Positions 1 to 8,071 of a stretch of DNA of 64,000 bases are shown piece by piece. The stretch is from CAVQMB01 sp963713445 (GTDB taxonomy: Bacteria; Pseudomonadota; Gammaproteobacteria; Competibacterales; Competibacteraceae): NCBI GenBank assembly GCA_963713445.1, contig CAVQMB010000008.1, positions 62,001 through 126,000 on the forward strand, written 5' to 3'. A model generated the notes under the pieces. That model worked only from the letters and a program-made list of their open reading frames with translations, had not been told where the DNA came from and made no database searches. The translations under genes and the position numbers were made by a program. The stretch's first letter is position 1. Every line of letters starts with the position of its first letter.

Positions 1-312
1 CTGCTGGCGAACGCCATTCGCTACAGTCCGGTCGGTCAAGCGCCGCGATTGAAGGCGACCGTTGATCAACGTGGTATCGTCCTAACCGTCGCTGATCAGG
101 GGCTGGGCGTCGCACCCGAACATTTGCCCCACCTGACTGAGCCGTTCTATCGGGCCGATTCGGCACGACAGCGTAGTACTGGCGGTTACGGCCTGGGTTT
201 ATACCTTGCTCGCCTGATAGCTGAAGCCCACGGCGGTCGGCTCACCATAGCCAGCGGAATGGGCGACGGCACCACTGTGCGGGTTGAATTGCCTCATCCT
301 GGCGCCGACTGA
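1..312 (+). CDS. Sensor histidine kinase, C-terminal fragment (5' truncated by window edge)
   Basis: The reading frame is open from base 1 and ends at TGA 310-312, leaving the last 103 residues of a protein whose start lies outside the window. It shows the ATP-binding (HATPase_c) domain of a two-component sensor kinase: an N-box (NAIRYSP, residues 4-10 of the fragment), the G1 box DQGLG (32-36), an F-box-like FYRAD and the G2 box GYGLGL (62-67). Such kinases autophosphorylate on a conserved His and pass the phosphate to a response regulator, which would lie to the left. The sensed signal cannot be told from this part. It is convergent with pdxJ. Confidence 0.9.
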   Translation: MLANAIRYSPVGQAPRLKATVDQRGIVLTVADQGLGVAPEHLPHLTEPFYRADSARQRSTGGYGLGLYLARLIAEAHGGRLTIASGMGDGTTVRVELPHPGAD

Positions 313-370
313 ATCGGTTGCTGCACATTCGTTTCACCTGTCCCCCTGAATGCCATAGCCCACGCCGGCC

Positions 371-1138
371 TCAAGCTTCCGCTTCGGGAGCCTCGCCAGC
401 AACTGCCCGCAAATATTTTTGTACGGCCAGCCGCAGACCGAAGGTCAGGGCATCGGCAATCAGTGCGTGACCAATCGAGCATTCCAGAATACCGGGGATA
501 GTTACAAACCTGGGCAGGTTGTAGAGATTCAGGTCATGGCCGGCATTGACCCCTAAGCCCAGCTCGCTGGCGAGTGCTGCGGCATCCTGATAGCGCCGCA
601 ACACGGCATTGGCCCCTGGCGTGGCAAACGCGGCGGCATAAGGCTCCGTATAGAGCTCGATGCGATCGGGTTTAAGCATTGCGACGCGTTGAATCTGAGT
701 CTCATCGGCATCCATGAACAGGGAGACCCGAATGCCTAGTGACTTCAGTTCCTCGATCACCGGCTGCAGCCGGTCGCTGTCACGGGCAATATCCCAGCCG
801 TGATCCGAGGTGAGCTGGTCCGGTGCGTCGGGTACCAGCGTGCACTGGTCCGGACGGACCTCGCGCACCAGTTCGAGCAAGCCGCTGAACGGGTTGCCCT
901 CGATGTTGAATTCGGCTCCGGGGTAATCCCCCAAAAGACCCGCCAGATCAACGACGTCTTCAGGGCGAATATGACGCCGGTCCGGCCGTGGATGTACGGT
1001 AATACCGTCAGCACCGGCGTCCAGACACTGGCGGGCGGCGTTTAACACGCTGGGGATGCCAATACTGCGCGCATTGCGCAACAGAGCGACCTTGTTCAGG
1101 TTGACACTTAGTTTAGGCGGGGGCTGGGACGGCATCAT
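371..1138 (-). CDS. pdxJ: Pyridoxine 5'-phosphate synthase PdxJ
   Basis: 255 residues, the usual length of the family. PdxJ condenses 3-amino-2-oxopropyl phosphate with 1-deoxyxylulose 5-phosphate to make pyridoxine 5'-phosphate in the DXP-dependent vitamin B6 pathway. Family marks include VNLNKVALLRNAR near the N-terminus, GITVHPRPDRRHI (about 45-57), FNIEGNP and AGHDLNLYN near the C-terminus. The HPRPD form resembles the subtype of xanthomonads and several non-enteric lineages rather than the enteric form. Two in-frame ATGs (1138 and 1135) follow a GGAG ribosome site. It is divergent from a MocR-type PLP-binding regulator only 53 bp away, so control by B6 status is plausible but inferred. 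Confidence 0.95.
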   Translation of the reverse strand: MMPSQPPPKLSVNLNKVALLRNARSIGIPSVLNAARQCLDAGADGITVHPRPDRRHIRPEDVVDLAGLLGDYPGAEFNIEGNPFSGLLELVREVRPDQCTLVPDAPDQLTSDHGWDIARDSDRLQPVIEELKSLGIRVSLFMDADETQIQRVAMLKPDRIELYTEPYAAAFATPGANAVLRRYQDAAALASELGLGVNAGHDLNLYNLPRFVTIPGILECSIGHALIADALTFGLRLAVQKYLRAVAGEAPEAEA

Positions 1139-1149
1139 CTGCTCCGGGC

Positions 1150-1189
1150 ACGATACTTTTCAAGCGCTTACCTTACAACCATAATGGTT
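1150..1189. promoter_or_regulatory. Overlapping divergent promoters and palindrome between pdxJ and the MocR gene
   Basis: On the plus strand TTTTCA (1157-1162), a 17-nt spacer and CATAAT (1180-1185) form a sigma70-like promoter whose expected start is at about 1191-1192, the A of the MocR start codon. No Shine-Dalgarno sequence precedes that ATG, so a leaderless transcript is likely. On the minus strand TTGTAA (1178-1173), 17 nt and TATCGT (1155-1150) could drive pdxJ. A perfect 6+1+6 palindrome AACCATAATGGTT (1177-1189) covers the plus -10 box and would suit a repressor or autoregulator site. All elements are read directly; their function is inferred. Confidence 0.5.
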
Positions 1190-1191
1190 CT

Positions 1192-2670
1192 ATGAAAAGT
1201 GCCAATAACGCGAATATCGTTGGTGCCATTGGTCTGGATTGCCAGCAGGGTACGGGACCGTTGCACCGCCGGTTGTACGAGCGGCTGCGGCAGGCGATTC
1301 TGAGCGGCGAGTTGCCTGCCGGCTGTCGTTTGCCAGCTTCCCGGATGCTGGCGGCCGATCTGGTGCTGTCTCGTAACGTGGTGTTGCAGGCCTACGATCA
1401 ACTACAGGCTGAAGGCTATGTGGAAAGCTGGGTGGGGGCGGGCACCTTCGTCGCTCCGGAACTGCCGGGCGTGACGTCTGACCAGGCTCTGGTAACGTCC
1501 CCGCCGGATGTTCGGTTGCCACCGCTTTCGGCTTATGCCCGTCGGGTCATGGCACAGCCGCCGGCGCGGTCTGCGATGGCCCCAGCAGCCATCGACTTCC
1601 GTTTCGGTGCTGTGGCCAGTGATCCGCACAGTATGCGGATCTGGCGACGGTTGCTGAACCGCCACGCCGAACGCTTGCTCATGAGCGACAACGCGGTTCA
1701 CGGCTTTGCGCCGCTGCGGCAGGCGATCGCGGACTACGTCCGCCGTAGTCGCGGCATCGTATGTACCCCGGAACAGATTGTGGTCGTCAACGGAACCCAG
1801 CAGGCATTGGATCTGGTGGCTCGCGTGTTCATCGACCCAGGCACTCGGGTGCTGGTCGAAGAACCTCACTATCTGGGAGCCCGTGAGGTGTTTTTGGCCG
1901 CCGGCGCGAAATTGCTGGCATGCTCCGTCGATGATGACGGCCTGGTCACTGACCGGCTGCAGCATTTGTCGGCCCGTCTGGCATACGTGACGCCCTCGCA
2001 CCAGTTCCCGAGCGGCGCCGTGTTGCCGTTGCCGCGACGGCTGGCGTTGCTGGACTGGGCCAGCCGGGTTGGGGCATATGTAGTGGAGGATGATTATGAC
2101 AGTGAATACCGCTACGCCGGCCGGCCACTGGAGCCGGTGCAGGTGCTGGATCGCGACCGGCGCACGATTTATCTGGCTACGTTTTCAAAAAACCTGTTTC
2201 CCGCCCTGCGACTGGGCTTTCTGGTTTTGCCGTCTGCCCTTATTGATCCGTTCCAGGCCACCAAATATCTGGCTGATCGGCATTCAGCCATGCTCAATCA
2301 GGCCGTGCTGGCAGAATTCATCGGCGACGGGCATTTCGAACGGCATCTGCGGCGCATGCGGGCCGCCAACGGCAAGCGGCGCCGCGTCTTGATGGCGGCA
2401 CTGAAGCATGAACTGGGAGACGGTGTGCTTATTGCCGGCAACAACGCTGGCGTCCATGTGACCCTTTGGTTACCCGGCGTGGCGCCTGCAGCGGTAGATG
2501 CTATCGTGGCGCAGGCACGGACGGCGGGCGTTGGCGTATACTCCTGTAATCCGCTCTTTTACGGAGCGCCTTCCCGTGCCGGTCTGCTGCTCGGCTACGA
2601 AGCGCTTAACCAGGCACAGATTGAGCAGGGTATCAGGCAGCTGGCCACGGTTCTGCGTGGGTACCTTTGA
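1192..2670 (+). CDS. MocR-family transcriptional regulator (GntR winged helix fused to aminotransferase-like domain)
   Basis: 492 residues. A GntR-type winged helix-turn-helix (about 20-90; PLHRRLYERLRQAI then SRNVVLQAYDQL) is followed by a fold-type I aminotransferase-like domain (about 115-490). The PLP lysine is K333 in the motif TFSKN, and VEDDYDSEYRY is the usual MocR motif. MocR proteins (PdxR, GabR, TauR and others) bind PLP or its aldimine and act on direct or inverted repeats near their own promoter. Position beside divergent pdxJ suggests a PdxR-like role in B6 homeostasis, but pdxJ is not the classical PdxR target (pdxST), so this is inference. Start ATG 1192 lacks a ribosome site; see the promoter entry for the leaderless reading. 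Confidence 0.88.
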   Translation: MKSANNANIVGAIGLDCQQGTGPLHRRLYERLRQAILSGELPAGCRLPASRMLAADLVLSRNVVLQAYDQLQAEGYVESWVGAGTFVAPELPGVTSDQALVTSPPDVRLPPLSAYARRVMAQPPARSAMAPAAIDFRFGAVASDPHSMRIWRRLLNRHAERLLMSDNAVHGFAPLRQAIADYVRRSRGIVCTPEQIVVVNGTQQALDLVARVFIDPGTRVLVEEPHYLGAREVFLAAGAKLLACSVDDDGLVTDRLQHLSARLAYVTPSHQFPSGAVLPLPRRLALLDWASRVGAYVVEDDYDSEYRYAGRPLEPVQVLDRDRRTIYLATFSKNLFPALRLGFLVLPSALIDPFQATKYLADRHSAMLNQAVLAEFIGDGHFERHLRRMRAANGKRRRVLMAALKHELGDGVLIAGNNAGVHVTLWLPGVAPAAVDAIVAQARTAGVGVYSCNPLFYGAPSRAGLLLGYEALNQAQIEQGIRQLATVLRGYL

Positions 2671-2886
2671 GCGAGCATGCGGTTACCACTGACCAACGAT
2701 TGGTGGCTGATATGTCGGAACTCATGCCTGGCGACTGGGTCGCTAATGGTCAGAACGAGGGGTGATTGTCGGCCTAATGGGCTGGGCGTCGATGCGGTGT
2801 TGCCCGGGTCAACCGGCGGCCCGAGTGATGTCGTCCCGAACCTGGCGGGCGCTAAAAGTCTGTCACTACAAGAGGAGACACAAGTT

Positions 2887-3336
2887 ATGACCATGGCGCG
2901 CAGCGTGTTCGCTTTCGTCGCTGGCTTTATCGCGGTGCTGGTGTTCCATCAGGCCGCTTTCACCATCCTGCATGCCCTCGGCGTGACCCCGAGGGCACCG
3001 TTCCCATTGCAAGCCACCCGGCCGTTCGGCGTGCCACAGATCTGGTCGCTGGCATTTTGGGGCGGCATCTGGGGTATTCTGCTGATTGCGGTTGTGCACG
3101 CGATGGGACGCATTGGTTACTGGGTGACGGCCTTGCTGTTTGGCGCCGTGTTGCCGACGTTGGTGGTGTGGTTCGTGGTGCTGCCGCTCAAGGGCTTGCC
3201 GGTGGGCGGAGGCTGGCATCCGGCCGGCATTGTAACTGGCTTGATCGTCAATGGGGTCTGGGGGCTGGGCACGGCACTGCTGTGGTATTGGTTTGGCGGT
3301 GTGGCAGTGGCCCGGCGACCGGCCAGCAACGACTAG
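2887..3336 (+). CDS. Small integral membrane protein, function unknown
   Basis: 149 residues from ATG 2887, chosen because AAGAGGAG lies just upstream (2868-2877); a longer in-frame extension to 2677 has no ribosome site. About four hydrophobic helices are visible: FAFVAGFIAVLVFHQAAF, WGGIWGILLIAVVHA, VTALLFGAVLPTLVVWFVV and a C-terminal GLIVNGVWGLGTALLWYWF segment. The pattern FHQ near the first helix followed by PQIWSLAFWGG is seen in conserved hypothetical inner-membrane proteins of proteobacteria. No catalytic motif is visible. The 216 bp before it hold no recognisable gene, only a short inverted repeat ACCAA-CGA-TTGGT at 2692-2704. Confidence 0.75.
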   Translation: MTMARSVFAFVAGFIAVLVFHQAAFTILHALGVTPRAPFPLQATRPFGVPQIWSLAFWGGIWGILLIAVVHAMGRIGYWVTALLFGAVLPTLVVWFVVLPLKGLPVGGGWHPAGIVTGLIVNGVWGLGTALLWYWFGGVAVARRPASND

Positions 3337-3350
3337 GCTCCGGCGCTGAT

Positions 3351-3380
3351 GCGGGAGCGCTCCATAGGCTGCGCTCCCGC
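3351..3380. terminator. Perfect hairpin between convergent genes (possible bidirectional terminator)
   Basis: GCGGGAGCGC (3351-3360) and GCGCTCCCGC (3371-3380) form a perfect 10-bp stem with a 10-nt loop, between the membrane protein gene (plus) and the alcohol dehydrogenase gene (minus). Neither side has a clear U-tract, so termination would be weak or factor-dependent. Confidence 0.45.
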
Positions 3381-3404
3381 GCTGGCCCGCGACGGGTTTG
3401 TTAG

Positions 3405-4706
3405 CTACAAGCCGTTGATGGCGTCACTGAACATCGCGGCTAGGTCGTCGACTGTGACGGCCTTGGGTGACAGTGCCAGCAGGCGCTTCTGTGCCAGGGT
3501 TCCGTTGACCAGGGCGTCGAGGTCATCGTCGCGGAAGCCGATGGCACCCAGCGTGGTCGGGACGTCCAGGTCCGTCAGCAGGTTGACGTAATAATCGTAT
3601 AGCCGGTCGCCGACCTGGTGCGGTTGTACCGCCGAAATGCCCAAGAATTCGTTAACCCGGCCAAAGCGCTCGAAATCCATTCGTGCCAGTTGCCGGAACA
3701 CGTACGCACCGGGTATGGCAGTGCTGATGCCGTGCGGACTGATGGGATAACCGAAGTCGTAATCACGCGGGTGCCACTCTCGCAGCAGGCCGGCGATGGG
3801 ATAGCCCATGGCGTGTGGAATGTGAACCCCGGCATGACCAAAGCCGATGCCGGCGACACTGGAACCCAGTAGCAGGTAATAGCGGGCTTCGACATCCAGC
3901 GGGTCGGCTACCGCGCGTCGCAGGTAGCGGTGTACCCACCGGATCGCCTCGGCGGCGAAGATGTCGGCGACCGGCGTGGCGCCCGCATAGACCGGTCGTG
4001 TCGCCGGGTCAGTGACTGCGGCGCGGGCGGTATAGGGATGAGCGGTGAAGGATTCGATGGCGTGGTTGAGTACGTCGAGGCCGGCCGAGGCCGTTACCAT
4101 CGGAGGTTGGGTGAGCGTGTTCAGCGGGTCGATCAGCGCCACGGTGGGTCGCAGGTTGGGATGACTGATGCCCGATTTGACCCGCATGGAGGTGATGTCA
4201 AGAATGGCGACCGAGGTGTTCTCGCTACCGGTGCCAGCGGTGGTCGGGATTGCGATCAACGGTTTTAGCGGGCCGGGAACGGGGCGCCCGGCGCCGACCG
4301 GCTGATTGACGTAGTCGAGGATATCAGCCGGATAAGTGTGCAGCAGGTTCAGTATCTTGGCGGTGTCGATGGTGGAGCCGCCGCCCAGCGCGACGATGCC
4401 GTCAAACCTGCTGTCACGGATTTTCTCCGCCGCCTTTACGACCTCGGTATCCTCCGGCTCGATATGAATCTCCGCGAGCATCTCGACCCCGATGCCTCCG
4501 TTTTTAAGAGTGTCGATAACACTGTGGCACATCGCACTGTCCACCAGGTGTGGATCGACCACCAGCAAGGCTTGTTTGATCCCGTGCTTGCTGGCTTCGA
4601 ACGCCACATCCCGGGTGGCACCGTTGCCGAACTTGACAAACGGAATATTGATAAAGAAAACGGAATCGGTGAACGGTGTGCTGACGATGTCCGAGGCGCG
4701 CATCAA
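3405..4706 (-). CDS. Iron-containing alcohol dehydrogenase, hydroxyacid-oxoacid transhydrogenase (HOT/ADHFE1) type
   Basis: 433 residues. The N-terminal Rossmann-like domain has the NAD(P)-binding motif GGGSTIDTAK (about 105-114). The C-terminal helical domain carries the metal ligands: Asp and His in DVLNHAIE, and His residues in GFGHAGVHIPHAMGYP and further on. Extra length and the motif IPTTAGTGSENTSVAILD match the HOT group, which couples oxidation of 4-hydroxybutyrate or similar 2-/4-hydroxyacids to reduction of 2-oxoglutarate or a related oxoacid. The substrate here is not fixed by sequence. It is divergent from an SDR oxidoreductase, 197 bp away, suggesting a joint catabolic role in alcohol or hydroxyacid oxidation. 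Confidence 0.88.
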   Translation of the reverse strand: MMRASDIVSTPFTDSVFFINIPFVKFGNGATRDVAFEASKHGIKQALLVVDPHLVDSAMCHSVIDTLKNGGIGVEMLAEIHIEPEDTEVVKAAEKIRDSRFDGIVALGGGSTIDTAKILNLLHTYPADILDYVNQPVGAGRPVPGPLKPLIAIPTTAGTGSENTSVAILDITSMRVKSGISHPNLRPTVALIDPLNTLTQPPMVTASAGLDVLNHAIESFTAHPYTARAAVTDPATRPVYAGATPVADIFAAEAIRWVHRYLRRAVADPLDVEARYYLLLGSSVAGIGFGHAGVHIPHAMGYPIAGLLREWHPRDYDFGYPISPHGISTAIPGAYVFRQLARMDFERFGRVNEFLGISAVQPHQVGDRLYDYYVNLLTDLDVPTTLGAIGFRDDDLDALVNGTLAQKRLLALSPKAVTVDDLAAMFSDAINGL

Positions 4707-4903
4707 GGGGCTCCGGTGGAGAGGGGGAGTGTTACTTTACCAATCCGGCAGGATGAGCGGTGCACTGCGGTCGTGATACGGGTTCGGGTTCACCCGCCTT
4801 CGCTGCTGAAGTGCCCAGATCAATGCCAAGGTACATGCTGTGCCTCCACCCGCCGGTCGATGGACGCTATCATGCCAGTTTTGCGGCAGTGGAGAAGCGC
4901 CTA

Positions 4904-5662
4904 ATGATGACAGATAAGAAAGTGGCAGTGGTAACGGGTGCCGGTAGTGGTATCGGTCGGGCGGTTACCCAGGCCCTGCTCGGTGAAGGGTATGCGGTTG
5001 TGCTGGCTGGCCGGCGAGTGGCTGCGCTCCAGGAAACCCTAGACCAAGCCAGCGCTGGTGATCAGAATGCGCTGGCGGTGCCAACTGATGTCAGTGACCC
5101 GGCGGCGGTCGAGGCGCTGTTCGCCAAAGTGCGGGAACGCTTTGGTCGGCTGGACCTGCTGTTCAACAACGCCGGCACCGGTACCTCGGCACTGACCGTC
5201 GACGAGTTGAGCTGGGAGCAGTGGAAGGCGGTGGTGGACGTGAACCTGCACGGTGCGTTTTTGTGCGCGCGCGCAGCATTCGGATTGATGCGGGCGCAAC
5301 GACCTCAAGGCGGGCGGATCATCAACAACGGTTCGATTTCTGCCTACGTGCCCCGTCCTGGTTCGGTGGCTTATACGGCTACCAAGCATGCTATCACCGG
5401 CCTCACCCGGTCGCTGTCGCTCGATGGCCGGCCGTTCGATATCGCCTGCGGTCAGATCGATATCGGCAACGCCGCCTCGGAAATGACCGCGCGGATGCAG
5501 CAGGGCGTGCCTCAGGCCGATGGGTCGATCCGACCTGAGCCCACCATGGATGTGAGCAACGTGGCTAAATCGGTTGTATTCATGGCCGGACTGCCACTCG
5601 ATGCCAACGTTCAGTTCATGACGGTCATGGCAACCAAGATGCCATATATTGGGCGCGGCTGA
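4904..5662 (+). CDS. Short-chain dehydrogenase/reductase (SDR) family oxidoreductase
   Basis: 252 residues from ATG 4904 (GGAG at 4891-4894); an upstream extension to 4760 has no ribosome site. A classical SDR: cofactor motif TGAGSGIG (11-18), NNAGTG, catalytic Ser in NGSISAYVP, and the Tyr157-x3-Lys161 pair in VAYTATKHA. After the active site it has GQIDIGNAASEM, a pattern seen in SDRs of sugar and polyol metabolism. It lies between the divergent HOT dehydrogenase and the ABC importer operon, so it may process the imported compound; that is inference. Confidence 0.88.
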   Translation: MMTDKKVAVVTGAGSGIGRAVTQALLGEGYAVVLAGRRVAALQETLDQASAGDQNALAVPTDVSDPAAVEALFAKVRERFGRLDLLFNNAGTGTSALTVDELSWEQWKAVVDVNLHGAFLCARAAFGLMRAQRPQGGRIINNGSISAYVPRPGSVAYTATKHAITGLTRSLSLDGRPFDIACGQIDIGNAASEMTARMQQGVPQADGSIRPEPTMDVSNVAKSVVFMAGLPLDANVQFMTVMATKMPYIGRG

Positions 5663-5730
5663 ATTGGCCAGGTCGACCGGCGGTTTGCTTTTGACGTCAT
5701 GCCGGTCCTAAACTTGCGCCATTCGCCTGT

Positions 5731-5758
5731 GGCATGATTGCGCTAGCAAGGCGATGCC
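5731..5758. promoter_or_regulatory. Nested inverted repeat upstream of the ABC importer
   Basis: GGCAT (5731-5735) pairs with ATGCC (5754-5758), and inside it TTGC-GCTA-GCAA (5738-5749) forms a second inverted repeat. The element lies about 50 nt before the start codon of the binding-protein gene. A separate 7-bp inverted repeat GACCGGC/GCCGGTC flanks 5675-5707. Either could be an operator or a leader hairpin; no regulator gene is adjacent. Confidence 0.35.
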
Positions 5759-5806
5759 CGAGGAGTCCGTGCGGTACCCACATCGACCAGAGGAGTATCA
5801 AGAACC

Positions 5807-7132
5807 ATGAGTAGATTCTCACGGCGTGATTTCATGAAGCTGTCCGCGGGTGGTGCCGCGGCTGCGGCTGGCGGTTCATTGCTCGGCATGGGGGCGCCGG
5901 CATGGGCGGCAGGCTCCGGTTACAAGCCCCTGTTTGACATCGAGAAAGGAGCCCAGCTGCAGTTGTTGCGCTGGAGCGGTTTCATCAAGAGTGATGAGGA
6001 AAACTGGAGCAAAAACACCAAGGCTTTTACCAAAGCGACTGGCGTCCCGGTTCAGATTCAGTACCTTACCTGGACTGACGTCCAGCCCAAGTCGGCTCTG
6101 GCTGCGCAGCTTGGATCCGGCCCTGACATGATCATGGGCTGGTACGACGATCCGTTCATTTATCCGGACAAACTGGTCGATGTGTCGGATGTTGCCGAGT
6201 ACCTGGGCAAGACGTATGGCTGGTACGACGTTGCTCACACTTATGGCTACAGTGCCGACGAAAAGCGTTGGATCGCTGTGCCGGTGGGCTGTTCCGGTGC
6301 CAACATGACGTATCGCGAAAGCTGGATGAAAGAGGCCGGCTTCGACGAATTTCCCAAAGACTTCGATGGCTTTCTCAAGCTATGCCAGAAGCTGAAGCAG
6401 AACAAACATCCCTGCGGCTTCGCATTCGGGCACGGCCCGGGTGATGCTAATACCTGGACCTACTGGCTGTTGTGGGGCTTTGGGGCCAAGCCTGTCGACC
6501 ACGAGAACAAGGTCGTCATCAACTCCAAGGAAACCCACGAAGCACTCAAGTATGCCAAGGCCTTGTACGATACGATGATCCCCGGCGTATCATCATGGCT
6601 CGATGCCAACAACAACCGTGCCTTCCTGTCGGGTCAGGTGGGTTGTACCATGAACGGGATCAGCATCTGGTACGTGGGCCAGGAGCAGTTTCCCAAGATT
6701 GCTGCGGACATCCGCACGGCATCCAACCCGATCGGTCCGGTTGGCCACAGCACGAACTTTAACCTGTTCAGTCAGGCGTTCATCTTCAAATATTCACGAT
6801 ATCCGAATGCGGCCAAGGAATACTTGCGTTTCATGATGGAAAAGGATCAGGTCGCACCGTGGGTGACGGGCATGAAGGGCTACATAACGCCGGCACTGAA
6901 AGCGTATGCGGACCTGCCGATCTGGACGTCGGATCCCAACATCACACCGTACCGCGATGTACTGAAGGGCACCCACTTCGACGGTTGGGCCGGCAAGCCT
7001 GGCAAAGCGGCCGCGACGGCGCTGAACGACTTCGTCGTCGTCGATATGTTCGCTGATGCCTGTGTCAACGGATCCAGCCCGCAGGATGCAGCGGCTACGG
7101 CCGAAAAGCGTCTGAAAGCCATCTACGGCTGA
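5807..7132 (+). CDS. ABC transporter extracellular solute-binding protein, family 1, Tat-exported
   Basis: 441 residues with a ribosome site AGAGGAG at 5789-5795. The N-terminus is a twin-arginine signal (SRRDFMK, R6-R7) followed by an Ala/Gly-rich hydrophobic stretch and a likely cleavage after AWA (about residue 34). The mature part has the family 1 pattern seen in carbohydrate-binding proteins: LTWTDVQPKSALAAQLGSGPDMI, a central GHGPGDANTWTYWLLWGFG and a C-terminal RFMMEKDQ helix. It delivers a ligand, probably a sugar, polyol or glycoside, to the two permeases just downstream. Tat export implies folding in the cytoplasm before translocation. Confidence 0.9.
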   Translation: MSRFSRRDFMKLSAGGAAAAAGGSLLGMGAPAWAAGSGYKPLFDIEKGAQLQLLRWSGFIKSDEENWSKNTKAFTKATGVPVQIQYLTWTDVQPKSALAAQLGSGPDMIMGWYDDPFIYPDKLVDVSDVAEYLGKTYGWYDVAHTYGYSADEKRWIAVPVGCSGANMTYRESWMKEAGFDEFPKDFDGFLKLCQKLKQNKHPCGFAFGHGPGDANTWTYWLLWGFGAKPVDHENKVVINSKETHEALKYAKALYDTMIPGVSSWLDANNNRAFLSGQVGCTMNGISIWYVGQEQFPKIAADIRTASNPIGPVGHSTNFNLFSQAFIFKYSRYPNAAKEYLRFMMEKDQVAPWVTGMKGYITPALKAYADLPIWTSDPNITPYRDVLKGTHFDGWAGKPGKAAATALNDFVVVDMFADACVNGSSPQDAAATAEKRLKAIYG

Positions 7133-7146
7133 CTCGAGGTACGCGC

Positions 7147-8070
7147 GTGGCGGTGACATATTCCGTGACCGGTAGCGATAGGCTGCGCCAGCGGCTGCTG
7201 CGCGTGTTGGATAATGCCCAGGTGCTGGGGCCGCTGCTGGCCGCCCCAGCCACCGCTATTTTACTGGCGCTGCTGGCCTATCCATTGTTCTTGGGGGTGT
7301 GGCTGAGCCTGACCAATGCCACGCTAGGCGGCAACGCCAAATTCATCGGCTTCCAGAACTATGTGCATTTGTTCCAGGATCCGGTGTTTCTTGGCGCCGC
7401 AGGCTATTCGTTGCTCTATACGTTCGGCGCCGAGTTGTTGAAGATGAGCATCGGACTGGCGCTGGCGCTACTTCTTAACCAGCGGTTTCGCGGCTATCGG
7501 CTGGCCCGTTCGATTATGTTACTGCCGTGGGTGGCGCCGACAGTGCTGTCAGCGCTGGCATGGTTGTGGTTGCTTGATCCGCAGTTCTCCGCTATCAATT
7601 GGCTGCTCCAACAGATGGGTCTGCTGCATGGAACCATCGATTATCTGGGCAATCCGTGGTCGGCGCGGATTACGCTGATCGTGGTCAACGTCTGGCGCGG
7701 CATCCCTTATTTCGCCATCGGGTATCTGGCCGGGCTGCAGGCTATCCCGAAGGAACTGCTGGAGGCCGCTGCTATCGACGGGGCCGGCGCGTGGAAGTCT
7801 TTTGTCCGGATAATCTGGCCGTTGCTGATCCCGATTACCACGATCCTGGTATCGTTTTCATCGATCTGGACCATCACCGACTTCCAGTTGATCTGGACCA
7901 TGACCCGCGGTGGACCGATCAACGCCACTCAGGTGTTCACTACGCTGGCTTACCAGCGTGCCATTACCGGCGGCTCGCTGGGGCAGGGTGCGGCCATTGC
8001 CATCGCTGTTATTCCGGTGATGCTGATTCTGTCCTTCTTCGCACTGCGTTCGATCCGGGAGCCGCACTGA
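7147..8070 (+). CDS. ABC transporter permease (UgpA/MalF type)
   Basis: 307 residues, GTG start 14 nt after the binding-protein gene. Six hydrophobic helices are visible, with the first at about 30-50 (PATAILLALLAYPLFLGVWL). The MetI-type permease loop that docks on the ATPase is EAAAIDGAGAWKSFVRIIWP (about 200-220), with the EAA...G pattern intact. It pairs with the next gene to form the membrane channel of the importer. A single base separates its stop from the next start, so the two are cotranscribed and probably translationally coupled. Confidence 0.92.
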   Translation: MAVTYSVTGSDRLRQRLLRVLDNAQVLGPLLAAPATAILLALLAYPLFLGVWLSLTNATLGGNAKFIGFQNYVHLFQDPVFLGAAGYSLLYTFGAELLKMSIGLALALLLNQRFRGYRLARSIMLLPWVAPTVLSALAWLWLLDPQFSAINWLLQQMGLLHGTIDYLGNPWSARITLIVVNVWRGIPYFAIGYLAGLQAIPKELLEAAAIDGAGAWKSFVRIIWPLLIPITTILVSFSSIWTITDFQLIWTMTRGGPINATQVFTTLAYQRAITGGSLGQGAAIAIAVIPVMLILSFFALRSIREPH

Positions 8071-8071
8071 C

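Noticed and set aside
2671..2886. N-terminal extension of the small membrane protein from 2677
   Set aside because: The extra 70 codons lack a ribosome site and are unlike the membrane protein. ATG 2887 has a strong AAGAGGAG in front of it.
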